A stretch of DNA of 64,000 bases from Ruminococcaceae bacterium UBA1425 (GTDB lineage Bacteria > Bacillota > Clostridia > Oscillospirales > Acutalibacteraceae): positions 81,584 through 145,583 of the forward strand of contig DCUB01000050.1 in assembly GCA_002329365.1 (NCBI GenBank), given 5' to 3'. Shown in pieces: positions 43,359 to 51,711 of this stretch (its first letter is position 1; every line of letters starts with the position of its first letter). The notes beneath the pieces were generated by a model, which saw only the letters and a program-made list of their open reading frames with translations, ran no database searches and had not been told where the DNA came from. The position numbers and the translations under genes were made by a program.

Positions 43359-43919
43359 TCAATCCTCCGGTTCGTGGTTTTCAATCTCCCAGAATATGAA
43401 ATCGTCGTTGATTGTAGCTCCTCCGACGTAATACTTATCGTTAACCGAGAAAAATATAAATACAATCGAATCGGGAGTCACCTTCACGGTTGGCTCCTGA
43501 ACCTCATAAAGTATATCCGCGGTGTATCCGCCGTTTGTGATGACAGACCTGTAAGTCGTATTTGCAACGTTTTTTTCCACGTTGAAGAAAATCAGCTTTT
43601 TCGTGTTTTCGGCAACAGGCTCGGCGGTTATATAGCCGTAGCCGAATACGGTAAGCCGGCTTTCCTCATCGTTGTTTACAACGCGTACCTGTACGTAATA
43701 AAGGTCTTCGCCCGTATCTGAAATAATCTGCGCCCTCACCTTTTTTTCAACGTTCGCGCCCGTATTCTGAACAGGATACTGTACGTTATATGTCGCCATA
43801 AGGGTATCGATAGGGTTGGCGTCGAGCACCTTTGTGCTTCCTTTTAAATTACATCCGCTGCAAAACAAAAGCGACATAATTAACGAAAGCGCAAGAACCG
43901 CCTTAAATGTTTTCTTCAT
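43359..43919 (-). CDS. Lipoprotein, unknown function
   Basis: A 186-residue lipoprotein: signal peptide MKKTFKAVLALSLIMSLLFCSGC with lipobox FCSGC, then a beta-rich domain of about 150 residues that fits an extracytoplasmic fold with many Val and Tyr (YYVQVRVVNNDEESRLTVFGYGYI). I recognise no family. It lies downstream of the HAD phosphatase gene on the same strand (32-bp gap) and converges with icd with one base between stops. Confidence 0.75.
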   Translation of the reverse strand: MKKTFKAVLALSLIMSLLFCSGCNLKGSTKVLDANPIDTLMATYNVQYPVQNTGANVEKKVRAQIISDTGEDLYYVQVRVVNNDEESRLTVFGYGYITAEPVAENTKKLIFFNVEKNVANTTYRSVITNGGYTADILYEVQEPTVKVTPDSIVFIFFSVNDKYYVGGATINDDFIFWEIENHEPED

Positions 43920-43951
43920 TTCAAAAACTCCCGTTTCTTATATGCTGTTTA

Positions 43952-44782
43952 TTAGATTTTTATTCCGGTGTCCGTTTTCATCCATTTTACAACGCCGTCG
44001 TCGTTGTTTGAGCCGATAACGTAGGTTGCAGCCGCCCTGACCTCCGGCGCCGCGTTTGACACGGCGCAGCTCACGTCGCACGCTTCGAACATCGGCAGGT
44101 CGTTTAAGTTGTCGCCGAAGCCTATTACCCTGTCAAAGCCGTATTCACGGCGGAGAAACAGAACGGCGTTTCGCTTTGACGCCGTTTCGGCGCATATTTC
44201 AAGATACCAGTAGTTTTCAATGTAGGTGTCGCGGTAAAATTCGACGCGTATGCCGCCGACAGCCTTAAGCTCGTCAGCCGCCGCCACGATTTTTTCTTTT
44301 TCGTCGCATATCGAGTAATATACGAGAGGCTCGCAAAGACAGTCTGAAAACCTGTTGATTTTAGTGAACTTTTTGCCGAGTCTTTCGCGCTCCTTCAAAA
44401 ACGCTTCCGCCGCGGCCGAGCCGGGTTTAACGTAAAAAGTCGACAGCGCGTTATCCTTTATCGAATACCAGAAGCCGAAAAGACCGTGGGCGGCGAGGAT
44501 ATCCTGCGCCCTTCGTTTTTCGTATTCGCCGATTATTTCGATTTTGACGTAGCTGCCCCCCAAAGTGTCATAAATACATACGCCGTTCATCAGCACAACC
44601 GGTATATTCACTCCCGTTCCCTCGAGTATCTGCAGCACCGTGGCAGTAGTCCTTGCGGTGGCGACACTGAAATTAACTCCTTTGTCCGTCATCCGCCTCA
44701 ACATGGCTTTTGAATAGCCGGATATAACGGCGTCGTCATTCAACAGCGTACCGTCGAGGTCGGATATATAAAGTGTTTTCAT
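43952..44782 (-). CDS. Cof-type HAD-IIB phosphatase
   Basis: A 276-residue haloacid dehalogenase hydrolase with a type IIB cap. Motif I is DLDGTLLND (Asp9 nucleophile), motif II lies in FSVATART, motif IV in RVIGFGDNLNDLPMFEAC. Cof-type proteins dephosphorylate sugar phosphates, nucleotides or pyridoxal phosphate; the specific substrate is unknown. ATG 44782 begins MKTLYISDLDG. It is divergent from the thioesterase gene with a 40-bp gap. Confidence 0.88.
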   Translation of the reverse strand: MKTLYISDLDGTLLNDDAVISGYSKAMLRRMTDKGVNFSVATARTTATVLQILEGTGVNIPVVLMNGVCIYDTLGGSYVKIEIIGEYEKRRAQDILAAHGLFGFWYSIKDNALSTFYVKPGSAAAEAFLKERERLGKKFTKINRFSDCLCEPLVYYSICDEKEKIVAAADELKAVGGIRVEFYRDTYIENYWYLEICAETASKRNAVLFLRREYGFDRVIGFGDNLNDLPMFEACDVSCAVSNAAPEVRAAATYVIGSNNDDGVVKWMKTDTGIKI

Positions 44783-44822
44783 TTCATATTTCCTTATACT
44801 ATAATTTTACAGGAGTATCACG

Positions 44823-45227
44823 ATGGACTATCTTGAATATGCGAAAAAATTCTTCGCCACCGATTATTTTGCCACGGAGGCGGCGGGAATAGTTATTGAG
44901 GAGGCGGACGTTAACTACGCGAAATGCTGTATGACAATTGAGCGGCGCCACCTCAACGCATCGAACGCCGTAATGGGCGGAGCGATTTTTACTCTTGCCG
45001 ATTTCACCTTTGCCGTTGCCTCAAACATGGACAACCCGCTTACAGTCGCAATGACGAGCCAGATTACATTTCTTCGTCCCGCGTTCTGCAAAAAGCTGAC
45101 GGCTGTGGCAAGGTGCATAAAGTCGGGCAAGGCGGCATGCTCGTTTATAATTGACGTTACAGATGAAAACGGCAGCCTTATTGCCTCTGTGTCGGAAACC
45201 GGGTGCAGACTGAATAAAAAGCTATGA
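44823..45227 (+). CDS. PaaI-family hotdog thioesterase
   Basis: A 134-residue hotdog-fold protein. The PaaI pattern is visible: RHLNASNAVMGGAIFTLADFTFAVASN, where the Asn-Gly/Asp residues form the active site, and TSQITFLRPAFCKKLTAVARCIKSGK. It would hydrolyse small acyl- or aryl-CoA thioesters. CAGGAG precedes ATG 44823. It is a single gene ending before a repeat array. Confidence 0.85.
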   Translation: MDYLEYAKKFFATDYFATEAAGIVIEEADVNYAKCCMTIERRHLNASNAVMGGAIFTLADFTFAVASNMDNPLTVAMTSQITFLRPAFCKKLTAVARCIKSGKAACSFIIDVTDENGSLIASVSETGCRLNKKL

Positions 45228-45292
45228 GGCGGAATAGGAAGGCAGGCTACGGAATAAGAACAAAGCTTTATGTTGCCTGTGGCAGCTGCTTT

Positions 45293-45455
45293 GTAGGGGC
45301 GACCCTTGCGGTCGCCCGACGACCCGCATACAAACATACCACGGGCGACACTTGCTGTCGCCCCTGCGCAGGTGATAGCATTTCCTTAATTCGATGATAT
45401 GCTCTGTTGATTTTTTTGCCGTTCGGGAAGTAGGGAACGGATTCATCCGCTCCGT
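45293..45455. repeat. Array of modular intergenic palindromes (locus 5)
   Basis: The 363-bp gap after the thioesterase gene contains two GCGACCC-type units in opposite orientation: 45293-45321 (GTAGGGGCGACCCTTGCGG then TCGCCC) and 45342-45368 (GGGCGACACTTGCTGTCG then CCCCTGC). A third unit at 45430-45455 is GTAGGGAACGGATTCATCCG followed by CTCCG, a mutated right arm. No gene is visible; open frames here run through the repeats. Confidence 0.82.
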
Positions 45456-45543
45456 CCGAAGCTTAACCGAGTTGCCTTAAGCTAACGCACATAATGCAGC
45501 GCCCCACATATAAGGAACCGTAAAAACCATATACCTGAAAAAG

Positions 45544-45580
45544 AAACGCCGTACATAAAATGTGCGGCGTTTGTCTTTTA
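45544..45580. terminator. Bidirectional terminator
   Basis: AAACGCCGTACAT / ATGTGCGGCGTTT is a 13-bp stem with one G-T pair and an AAA loop; plus-strand side is followed by GTCTTTTATTT and the minus-strand side by CTTTTTC. It separates the convergent thioesterase and ispH-rpsA genes. Confidence 0.8.
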
Positions 45581-45590
45581 TTTCGGTAAC

Positions 45591-47777
45591 TTATTCGGCC
45601 GTTTCCTCTGCGGGCGCCGCTTCCTCCGTGGGTGCCGCTTCCTCAACGGGTGCCGCTTCCTCAACGGGTGCCGCTTCCTCAACGGGTGCCACTTCCTCCG
45701 CGGGTGCCGCTTCCTCCGCGGGTGCCGCTTCCTCCGCGGGTGCCGCTTCCTCAACCGGCTCCGCTTCCTTTTCCATCGGGTCGAGCAGGGCGCGGATTGA
45801 AAGGCTTACGCGCTTTTTATCGAAGTCGATTGCCGTAATCTTAACTGTGACCTTGTCGCCGATTTTAAGCGCGTCCTGCGGCTTTTCTATATGTCTGTTT
45901 GCAATCTGTGAAATGTGGATAAGACCGTCTATACCGGGAATTATTCTCGCAAACGCCCCGAATGTCGTCATGCCGACGATTTCGGCTTCTATTATGCTTT
46001 CAACGGGGTAATCCCTGCGGAGAATCTCCCACGGGTTGTCCTCGGCCTTTTTATAGCCGAGAGAAATCTTTTTCTTTTCGTCGTCGAGGGCCTTTATGTA
46101 GACCTCGACCTCGTCGCCTACCTTCAGGACGTCGGATGGCTGCTTAATGCGCTTCCATGAAAGCTCCGAAATGTGAATCATTCCGTCGACGCCGCCGATA
46201 TCGACAAACGCGCCGTAAGACGTAAGCGACTTGACCTTGCCCTGATATTTCTGCCCGACGGCGGCATGCGCCCAGAATTCCTCCGCCATACTCCTGCGCT
46301 CGTCCCTGAGAACAGCCTTGATTGAACCGACGGCGCGCCTGCGCTGCCTGTTGACCTCAATGATGCGGAATTTGACCTTTTGATTGAGGAGCTCCTCAAG
46401 CGGCTGATTGCGGGATTCCGTGGCGAGGGAAGCGGGAATAAACACCCTGATTCCGTTTGCGGAAACAAGAACGCCGCCCCTTATTACGTCCGTTACGACA
46501 CCCTCAAAAACCTTGCCGTCGGTTTCCGCGTCGACTACGTCGAGCCACGCCTGAGCCACGTCGCAGCGGCGCTTACTGAGCATGACGGTTCCCTCGGCGT
46601 CGTTTGTTTTCATAATAATCAGGTTAAGCTCGTCGCCGATTTTCAGTTCCTTTGCGGGATCTGCGGACGGATCGTTGCTGTATTCGTCAATCGGGATGAA
46701 GCCGGCGTGTTTTCTTCCTATGTCGACCTGTATTTCAGTGGGTGAAAAACCCATAACAACGCCTTTAACGTGCTGATCCGAGCTCATGCCCTTGAGCGAT
46801 TCCTCAAGCGCCTCCGAAAAATCCATCTCCTCAATCAGTGCAGCAGAATCGGCTTTGACTTCCACCTCCTCTGCAACTGCTTTTTCGGCAGTCAGCTCCT
46901 GCTCGATTTTGGTTTCTTCTAAGATTTCGGACATGGTATTTAGTACCTCCTTTATAATACCGGCGGGAGTGGAAGCGCCCGCGGTTACACCGATATCGTG
47001 ACAGTGCGAAAAATCAATTGAGCAAAGCTCGTCCGCCTGTTCGATAAGGTGTGTGGGACAGTGCCGCTCGCATACGGACCTGAGCTTGACCGTGTTTGAA
47101 CTGTGCCTGCCGCCTATGATAATCATGACGTCGGAAAGGCGCGAAATCTCCGTCGCCTCGCTCTGCCTGTCATGAGTAGCATTACATATTGTATCAAAAA
47201 CTTTTGCGTTTGTACAGTATTTTTTTATTATTTTCGTACAAATTTCCCACTCTTTTACGCTGAAAGTGGTTTGTGCGACAAAATATAATTTTTTACCGGA
47301 ATATTCAGCACTGCCGCTCAGCAGCTTTTCAAGCTCCTCCGACGTAGAAAAGACAACGGTCGGGACGAGGCAATGGCCTATGATTCCGCGTACCTCGGGG
47401 TGATTTTCGTCGCCGGCAATAAAAACTGTAACGTCGTCGGGACAGTCCGACACAACGTTGTGAATTTTTTTCACAAACGGACAGGTTGCGTCGACATAAG
47501 GAGTGTTGACGTCTTCAAGCTCAGATATGACCGAGCGCGCGACGCCGTGGGTACGAATTATTACGGTAGAGCCGGGCGGTGCCTCCGACGGCTTGTCTAT
47601 AACGACGGCGCCCCTCTGTTCGAGGTCTGTAACGACCTGCGGGTTGTGAATAAGGGGACCTAATGTGCAGACCTTTTTGCCCTCGTCAAGCAGCCTGTAT
47701 GTCAGCGTAACGGCTCTGTCGACACCGAAGCAGAACCCGGCCGTTTTCGCAAGCCTTATGCGTGTCCCTTTTCCCAA
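45591..47777 (-). CDS. ispH-rpsA: IspH-ribosomal protein S1 fusion
   Basis: A 728-residue two-enzyme fusion found in Clostridia. Residues 1-283 are 4-hydroxy-3-methylbut-2-enyl diphosphate reductase, the last MEP-pathway step making IPP and DMAPP, with cluster cysteines C16, C99 and C198. After an acidic linker (284-335), four S1 domains follow (about 336-403, 420-487, 507-575, 592-662), as in the shorter Firmicute S1 proteins. Residues 668-728 are a repetitive Glu-Ala-Pro tail. The gene overlaps plsC by 22 bp. The start is uncertain: TTG 47777 is the only common start codon upstream of the IRLAKTAGFCFG homology. Confidence 0.93.
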   Translation of the reverse strand: MGKGTRIRLAKTAGFCFGVDRAVTLTYRLLDEGKKVCTLGPLIHNPQVVTDLEQRGAVVIDKPSEAPPGSTVIIRTHGVARSVISELEDVNTPYVDATCPFVKKIHNVVSDCPDDVTVFIAGDENHPEVRGIIGHCLVPTVVFSTSEELEKLLSGSAEYSGKKLYFVAQTTFSVKEWEICTKIIKKYCTNAKVFDTICNATHDRQSEATEISRLSDVMIIIGGRHSSNTVKLRSVCERHCPTHLIEQADELCSIDFSHCHDIGVTAGASTPAGIIKEVLNTMSEILEETKIEQELTAEKAVAEEVEVKADSAALIEEMDFSEALEESLKGMSSDQHVKGVVMGFSPTEIQVDIGRKHAGFIPIDEYSNDPSADPAKELKIGDELNLIIMKTNDAEGTVMLSKRRCDVAQAWLDVVDAETDGKVFEGVVTDVIRGGVLVSANGIRVFIPASLATESRNQPLEELLNQKVKFRIIEVNRQRRRAVGSIKAVLRDERRSMAEEFWAHAAVGQKYQGKVKSLTSYGAFVDIGGVDGMIHISELSWKRIKQPSDVLKVGDEVEVYIKALDDEKKKISLGYKKAEDNPWEILRRDYPVESIIEAEIVGMTTFGAFARIIPGIDGLIHISQIANRHIEKPQDALKIGDKVTVKITAIDFDKKRVSLSIRALLDPMEKEAEPVEEAAPAEEAAPAEEAAPAEEVAPVEEAAPVEEAAPVEEAAPTEEAAPAEETAE
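45594..45765. repeat. 18-bp tandem repeat encoding the S1 fusion tail
   Basis: About nine copies of an 18-bp unit like GGTGCCGCTTCCTCAACG encode, on the minus strand, EEAAPA/EEAAPV hexapeptides at the C terminus of the IspH-S1 protein. Neighbouring copies differ by one to three bases (GTG, ACG, CGC variants in one codon). Such a tract can vary in length by slippage. Confidence 0.85.
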
Positions 47778-48394
47778 AGCTCCTCTATCCTCTCCATAAT
47801 AAGCCTTGAAGCTTCCCTTAGCTCCTTTGACGAGCGCTCCTCGTCGGAGAAGCCAAGCTCCTCAAAGGGAATCATCTTGCCGAATCTTACTGTAAGCCTT
47901 GAGCCGTACTTCGCGTTGTCGGACGTATAAATCGAAACGGGAAGAACGTCCGCGCGGGCAGCCTTCGCGATTAAAGCGACGCCCGACTTTGCGTGACCGG
48001 GCTTATAATCCTTTGAGCGTGTGCCCTCGGGGAAAATCCCCAGAACGCAGCCCTCCTTTACAAGCCTTATGGCGAACTCGACGGAGGCCTTGTCGGCGCT
48101 GCCCCTTGCCACGGGAAACGCGTTCATCTTGGTAAAAAGCGTTCCGATAAAGAAGGACTCGAAGAACTCCTCCTTACCCATATAATGAATGGGAAAAGGG
48201 AAGTGTGAGCCAATTATTACGGGGTCGAACGCGTGTATGTGATTGCTCGCGAGTATAAAGCCGCCCTTTTCGGGGATGTTTTCAAGCCCTTCATATTTCG
48301 TCCTGAACACAAGGGTGCTGACAACTTTCGTTATCGGCATAAGTACGTTATATGTTTTGTGGTTTTTTACCTTGCTGTAATCAAACGGTTTCAT
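47756..48394 (-). CDS. plsC: 1-acylglycerol-3-phosphate acyltransferase
   Basis: A 212-residue PlsC-type acyltransferase that makes phosphatidic acid from lysophosphatidic acid at the membrane. The catalytic His52 and Asp57 (NHIHAFDP) form the HxxxxD motif; FPEGTRS at 120-126 is the substrate motif. Its ATG shares a base with the cmk stop and its end overlaps ispH, so cmk-plsC-ispH/S1 are tightly coupled, a conserved clostridial order. Confidence 0.92.
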   Translation of the reverse strand: MKPFDYSKVKNHKTYNVLMPITKVVSTLVFRTKYEGLENIPEKGGFILASNHIHAFDPVIIGSHFPFPIHYMGKEEFFESFFIGTLFTKMNAFPVARGSADKASVEFAIRLVKEGCVLGIFPEGTRSKDYKPGHAKSGVALIAKAARADVLPVSIYTSDNAKYGSRLTVRFGKMIPFEELGFSDEERSSKELREASRLIMERIEELWEKGHA

Positions 48395-49065
48395 TATATT
48401 CTCTCCTTTATGGCTGAAATGACGGCTTCAACTGACTGCTCAAGCGTCATTTCCGTTGTATCGATAAGTACAGCGTCGTCCGCCTGCTTTAAGGGGGCAA
48501 TCTCCCTGTGCGAATCGTTGTAGTCTCTTTGGATTATGTCGGCAAGCACATTTTCGTATTTTTCCCCGATTCCCTTTGCCGTTAGCTCGGCACATCTTCT
48601 TTCGGCGCGCTTTTCGGGCGAGGCGGTGAGAAAAAGCTTTACCTTCGCGTTCGGCAGAACGACTGTGCCGATATCCCTGCCGTCCATAACGCAGTTGTTT
48701 TCGGCGGCAATATCTCTTTGAAGGTCAAAGAGGAACTCCCTGACTGACGGAATGGCGGAAACGTTTGACGCCGCCATTGACGCCTCCGGCGTTCTGATTG
48801 CCTCCGAAACGTCCTCGTCGAAAAGGAAAATCCTTTGCTCGCCGTCTATAAACCTCAACGACACCTTAACGGAGCCGAGCGTGCCACCGACAGCAATGGG
48901 GTCGGATGTGTCGAGCCCCAGACGAAGGGCATTCAGCCCCACAGCGCGATAAAGCGCGCCCGTATCGACGTAAATAAAGCCGAAATGCGCCGCCGCCCTG
49001 CGCGAAACGGTGCTTTTGCCCGCCCCCGCGGGGCCGTCTATCGCGATGTTTATGATTTCTGACAT
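48394..49065 (-). CDS. cmk: Cytidylate kinase
   Basis: A 223-residue nucleoside monophosphate kinase phosphorylating CMP and dCMP. The P-loop is GPAGAGKST at 11-19, followed by VDTGALYRAVGL (CMP-binding region), VMDGRDIGTVVLPNAKVKLFLTAS, and RREAERR-type C-terminal part read here as RDYNDSHREIAPLKQADDAVLIDTTEM. The order cmk-plsC-ispH-rpsA is common in Clostridia. The upstream gap of 224 bp contains only palindromic repeats. Confidence 0.95.
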   Translation of the reverse strand: MSEIINIAIDGPAGAGKSTVSRRAAAHFGFIYVDTGALYRAVGLNALRLGLDTSDPIAVGGTLGSVKVSLRFIDGEQRIFLFDEDVSEAIRTPEASMAASNVSAIPSVREFLFDLQRDIAAENNCVMDGRDIGTVVLPNAKVKLFLTASPEKRAERRCAELTAKGIGEKYENVLADIIQRDYNDSHREIAPLKQADDAVLIDTTEMTLEQSVEAVISAIKERI

Positions 49066-49140
49066 TTTTATTAACTTCCTTTCGGCGGCTGCCTGACTTT
49101 TATACTTAATTTCAACAGACTTAGTATAATCATTGCTAAA

Positions 49141-49278
49141 GTAGGGAACGCATTCATGCGTTCCGAAAAACGTACAGTAATTCGCTGATGTAGGGACACG
49201 GCGCGCCGTGTCCGAAGCTTAACAAAACCTTCGGAACTATCAAGACTGTTCTTCGGAACGGTCAAGACCGTTCCCTGC
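49141..49278. repeat. Array of modular intergenic palindromes (locus 6)
   Basis: Units: 49141-49165 (GTAGGGAACGCATTCATGCG then TTCCG), 49190-49214 (GTAGGGACACGGCGCGCCGT then GTCCG), a mutated unit at 49232-49253 (CGGAACTATCAAGACTGTTC) and 49254-49278 (CGGAACGGTCAAGACCGTTC then CCTGC). The order AACGCAT, ACACGG, AACGGTC equals the reverse of the 59635-59757 array. It interrupts the otherwise tight cluster between cmk and the flavoprotein gene. Confidence 0.85.
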
Positions 49279-49289
49279 GCAGTAACGCC

Positions 49290-50531
49290 TTAACCTCTTG
49301 ACATTACGGACATGCCCGCAAGATGTCCCGTTGAAAAAGCTATCTGCAGATTAAAGCCGCCCGTGTACGCGTCGACGTCTATTACCTCGCCCGCGAAAAA
49401 CAGACCGCCTATAAGCCTTGACTCCATTGTTTTGGGGTCTATTTCGGAAACGTCAACGCCTCCTGAGGTTATAACGGCCTCATCTACGGGGCGAAAGCCG
49501 GTTACTGTTACCCTGAAATCCTTTAAAAGCTCCGCTAACCGCCTGCGCTGCTCCCTTGTTATCTGATTTGTCTTTTGCGACGGCGCGATGCCGGAAAGCC
49601 TTACAACGACGGGGACAAGCTTTTTAGGCAGAAGCGAGTTTAAGGAGTTTATAAAGTTCCTGTTGAGGCTTTCCGAAAAGTCGCGCAGAATACGCGCGTC
49701 AAGCTGCTCGACAGTGAGCGCGGGCTTTAAATCGATTGATATAACGAATTTTTTGCGGCTCATATCCCTCATGTGGGAGCTTGCGCTGAGAACGACGGGA
49801 CCAGATACGCCGAAATGAGTAAACAGCAGCTCGCCGAAGTCGTTGTATACTATGCCGTTTGTTTCAGTGTTGATTACCTTAATAGCGATGTTTTTAAGCG
49901 TAAGCCCCATAAGCTGCGGGCAGAAGCCCTCATGCGCGCAGAGCGGAACAAGGGAAGGCTTGGGCGGAACAACGGTGTGACCGGCAGCCCGGGCTATTTC
50001 GTATCCGTCGCCCGTCGAGCCTGTCTGCGGGTATGACATGCCGCCGGTGGCTATTATTACGCTGTCGGCGTGAAAAACCCTGCCGTCAAACGATTTGACG
50101 CCGCGGACGGCGCCGTTTTCGATTATCAGCTCCTTAGCCCTCGCCTTTACCGTTTTAACTCCGTTTTCGGAGGCGAACCGTACGAGAGCGTCGGCAATAT
50201 CACGCGCCGAGTCGGACACGGGAAAAACCCTGTTTCCGCGCTCGACCTTTAAAGGAACGCCGAGCGACTCGAAGAAGTTAATTGTATCGGACGGCATAAA
50301 CCTTGAAAAAGCGCCGTATAGGAAGCGCCCGTTGACAGGCACAGCCTCAATCAGCTTATCAAGCTCTTTGCAGCTGTTTGTGACGTTGCAGCGTCCCTTT
50401 CCCGTAACAAGCACCTTGCGGGCAGGCCTGTCGTTTCGCTCGAGCAGCGTGACGCTGCTGCCGTTCGCGGCGGCGGTTCCGGCGGCCATAAGACCTGACG
50501 CGCCGCCTCCGACGACGATTACGACGCCCAT
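49290..50531 (-). CDS. HI0933-family FAD-dependent oxidoreductase
   Basis: A 413-residue flavoprotein of the HI0933/YhiN/BaiN family. The dinucleotide-binding start is VIVVGGGASGLMAAGTAAANG; RPARKVLVTGKGRCNVTN is the family signature; VIIATGGMSYPQTGSTGDGYEIARAAGH lies in the middle and GLFFAGEVIDVDAYTGGFNLQIAFSTGHLAG at the end. Some relatives reduce bile acids (BaiN), but most have unknown substrates. ATG 50531 follows GGGCGGTG. It is the usual first gene of the cmk-plsC-ispH-rpsA cluster. Confidence 0.88.
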   Translation of the reverse strand: MGVVIVVGGGASGLMAAGTAAANGSSVTLLERNDRPARKVLVTGKGRCNVTNSCKELDKLIEAVPVNGRFLYGAFSRFMPSDTINFFESLGVPLKVERGNRVFPVSDSARDIADALVRFASENGVKTVKARAKELIIENGAVRGVKSFDGRVFHADSVIIATGGMSYPQTGSTGDGYEIARAAGHTVVPPKPSLVPLCAHEGFCPQLMGLTLKNIAIKVINTETNGIVYNDFGELLFTHFGVSGPVVLSASSHMRDMSRKKFVISIDLKPALTVEQLDARILRDFSESLNRNFINSLNSLLPKKLVPVVVRLSGIAPSQKTNQITREQRRRLAELLKDFRVTVTGFRPVDEAVITSGGVDVSEIDPKTMESRLIGGLFFAGEVIDVDAYTGGFNLQIAFSTGHLAGMSVMSRG

Positions 50532-50572
50532 TTTTGTCACCGCCCTTTGACTTTTGCAGATAAACTTATAAA

Positions 50573-50601
50573 ATTATATAGTATGCCCGTAAAAAAAGCA
50601 A
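50573..50601 (-). promoter_or_regulatory. Promoter of the HI0933-family gene
   Basis: On the minus strand TTGCTT (50601-50596), 17-bp spacer, TATAAT (50578-50573), 42 bp before the ATG. Confidence 0.6.
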
Positions 50602-50664
50602 GCATTGAATTTTGTAATATCGACGGAGTTCATATATTTTATACTCATTATTCACACATTATTA

Positions 50665-50693
50665 TTGCATGTTATTGCGCGGCATGATATAAT
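50665..50693 (+). promoter_or_regulatory. Promoter of the TM2 gene
   Basis: TTGCAT (50665-50670), 17-bp spacer, TATAAT (50688-50693), 42 bp before ATG 50736; TATGGAGGGC (50719-50728) is the ribosome site. Confidence 0.7.
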
Positions 50694-50735
50694 AAATTCT
50701 GTTCTTGGGCACAAAAAGATATGGAGGGCTAATAT

Positions 50736-51155
50736 ATGTTCTGTAAAAACTGTGGCGCACAAATACCCGACAATTCCATAACATGTCAAAGCTGCGGCGC
50801 GCCCACCGGAGCCGCCGCCCCCCCGCCGCCGGTATTCTGCCGGAACTGCGGCGCGCAAAACCATCCGGCGTCAGCCTGCTGTGCAAACTGCGGGGCACCG
50901 CTTTACAACAGCGCGCAAAATGTCAACGCAAAATCAAAAATGGCAGCCGGTCTGCTTGCAATTTTAGTCGGCGCTCTCGGAGTCCATAACTTCTATCTCG
51001 GCTACACCGGCAAGGGCGTCGCCCAACTGTTGATTTCCGTCCTTTCAGTCGGATTGCTTTCGTGGGTCAGCTACGTCTGGGCTGTTGTCGAGGGTGTGCA
51101 GATTTTTACGGGAACAATAGCAACCGACGCAAACGGCGTACCTCTCAAGGATTAA
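50736..51155 (+). CDS. TM2 domain protein with two zinc ribbons
   Basis: A 139-residue membrane protein. Two zinc-ribbon motifs open it: C3-x2-C6...C17-x2-C20 (FCKNCGAQIPDNSITCQSCGAP) and a second similar set (FCRNCGAQNHPASACCANCGAP) joined by a Pro-rich linker. Residues 68-120 form the TM2 domain with two helices (KMAAGLLAILVGALGVHNFYLGYTGKGVAQLLI). The role of TM2 proteins in bacteria is unknown. It is a single-gene unit with its own promoter. Confidence 0.88.
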   Translation: MFCKNCGAQIPDNSITCQSCGAPTGAAAPPPPVFCRNCGAQNHPASACCANCGAPLYNSAQNVNAKSKMAAGLLAILVGALGVHNFYLGYTGKGVAQLLISVLSVGLLSWVSYVWAVVEGVQIFTGTIATDANGVPLKD

Positions 51156-51206
51156 GCGCATAACAATTTTGATTCTCGTAACAGTTTAACAGCTTCAAAT
51201 TATTTA

Positions 51207-51275
51207 CGGAACGGTCAAGACCGTTCCGCCGGTTACAAACAATCTGCAAGCGGACACGGCACACCGTGTCCCTGC
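51207..51275. repeat. Array of modular intergenic palindromes (locus 7)
   Basis: Two units: 51207-51230 (GGAACGGTCAAGACCGTTCC) and 51251-51275 (GGACACGGCACACCGTGTCC then CTGC, one mismatch). They fill the gap between the convergent TM2 and SdpI-family genes and could act as terminators there, since no other stem is visible. Confidence 0.82.
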
Positions 51276-51290
51276 GACAAAGCCAAAGTA

Positions 51291-51671
51291 TTATTCTCTC
51301 CTGTTTCCGTTTTCGTCAAAATGTTTTTTCAACGCCCTTTCGGTATAAAAAACCGAAGCTATGAGAAACACCATCTGAACAAAGCAGATTACCGAATAAA
51401 GCCTTAATGCGCCCGTTTCATCAAGGCGGAAGAAAAAGACGTTTGCCACGGCCGTCAGGGCAAGAAGAACGGCGCCGCCCGTTTTCCACGTCTTGCCGCA
51501 GTGACGGTGAGCAAACGTCCAGGTGTCGTTGTTTTTCATGGACATCCGCGTTCTGTAGCCGTAATACGGGTTGATTTTTTTCGGCGCGTGCTTTGAAAAG
51601 TAAGAACCGAAGCCGAGCATTGTCAGCGGAATTAAAAGATTTGCGACACAAATGAAAATATTAAAGCCCAT
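51291..51671 (-). CDS. SdpI-family membrane protein
   Basis: A 126-residue membrane protein with three hydrophobic segments (about residues 2-24, 62-80, 90-108). INPYYGYRTRMSMKNNDTWTFAHRHCGKTW is the family motif. In Bacillus SdpI gives immunity to the SdpC toxin and acts with SdpR, but most relatives stand alone, as here, and no sdpC-like gene is seen. ATG 51671 begins MGFNIFIC. Confidence 0.82.
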   Translation of the reverse strand: MGFNIFICVANLLIPLTMLGFGSYFSKHAPKKINPYYGYRTRMSMKNNDTWTFAHRHCGKTWKTGGAVLLALTAVANVFFFRLDETGALRLYSVICFVQMVFLIASVFYTERALKKHFDENGNRRE

Positions 51672-51711
51672 GTAAAATACCCGTACCTTTGTTTATATTT
51701 TTACCGCTTTA

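Noticed and set aside
45222..45446. Open frames in the gap after the thioesterase gene
   Set aside because: They translate the palindromic repeats (GRPYKAA-like and similar peptides) and lack ribosome sites; repeats of this type are often misannotated as proteins.
51291..51671. SdpC/SdpI toxin-immunity system
   Set aside because: Only the SdpI-like protein is present; no toxin gene or SdpR regulator is adjacent.
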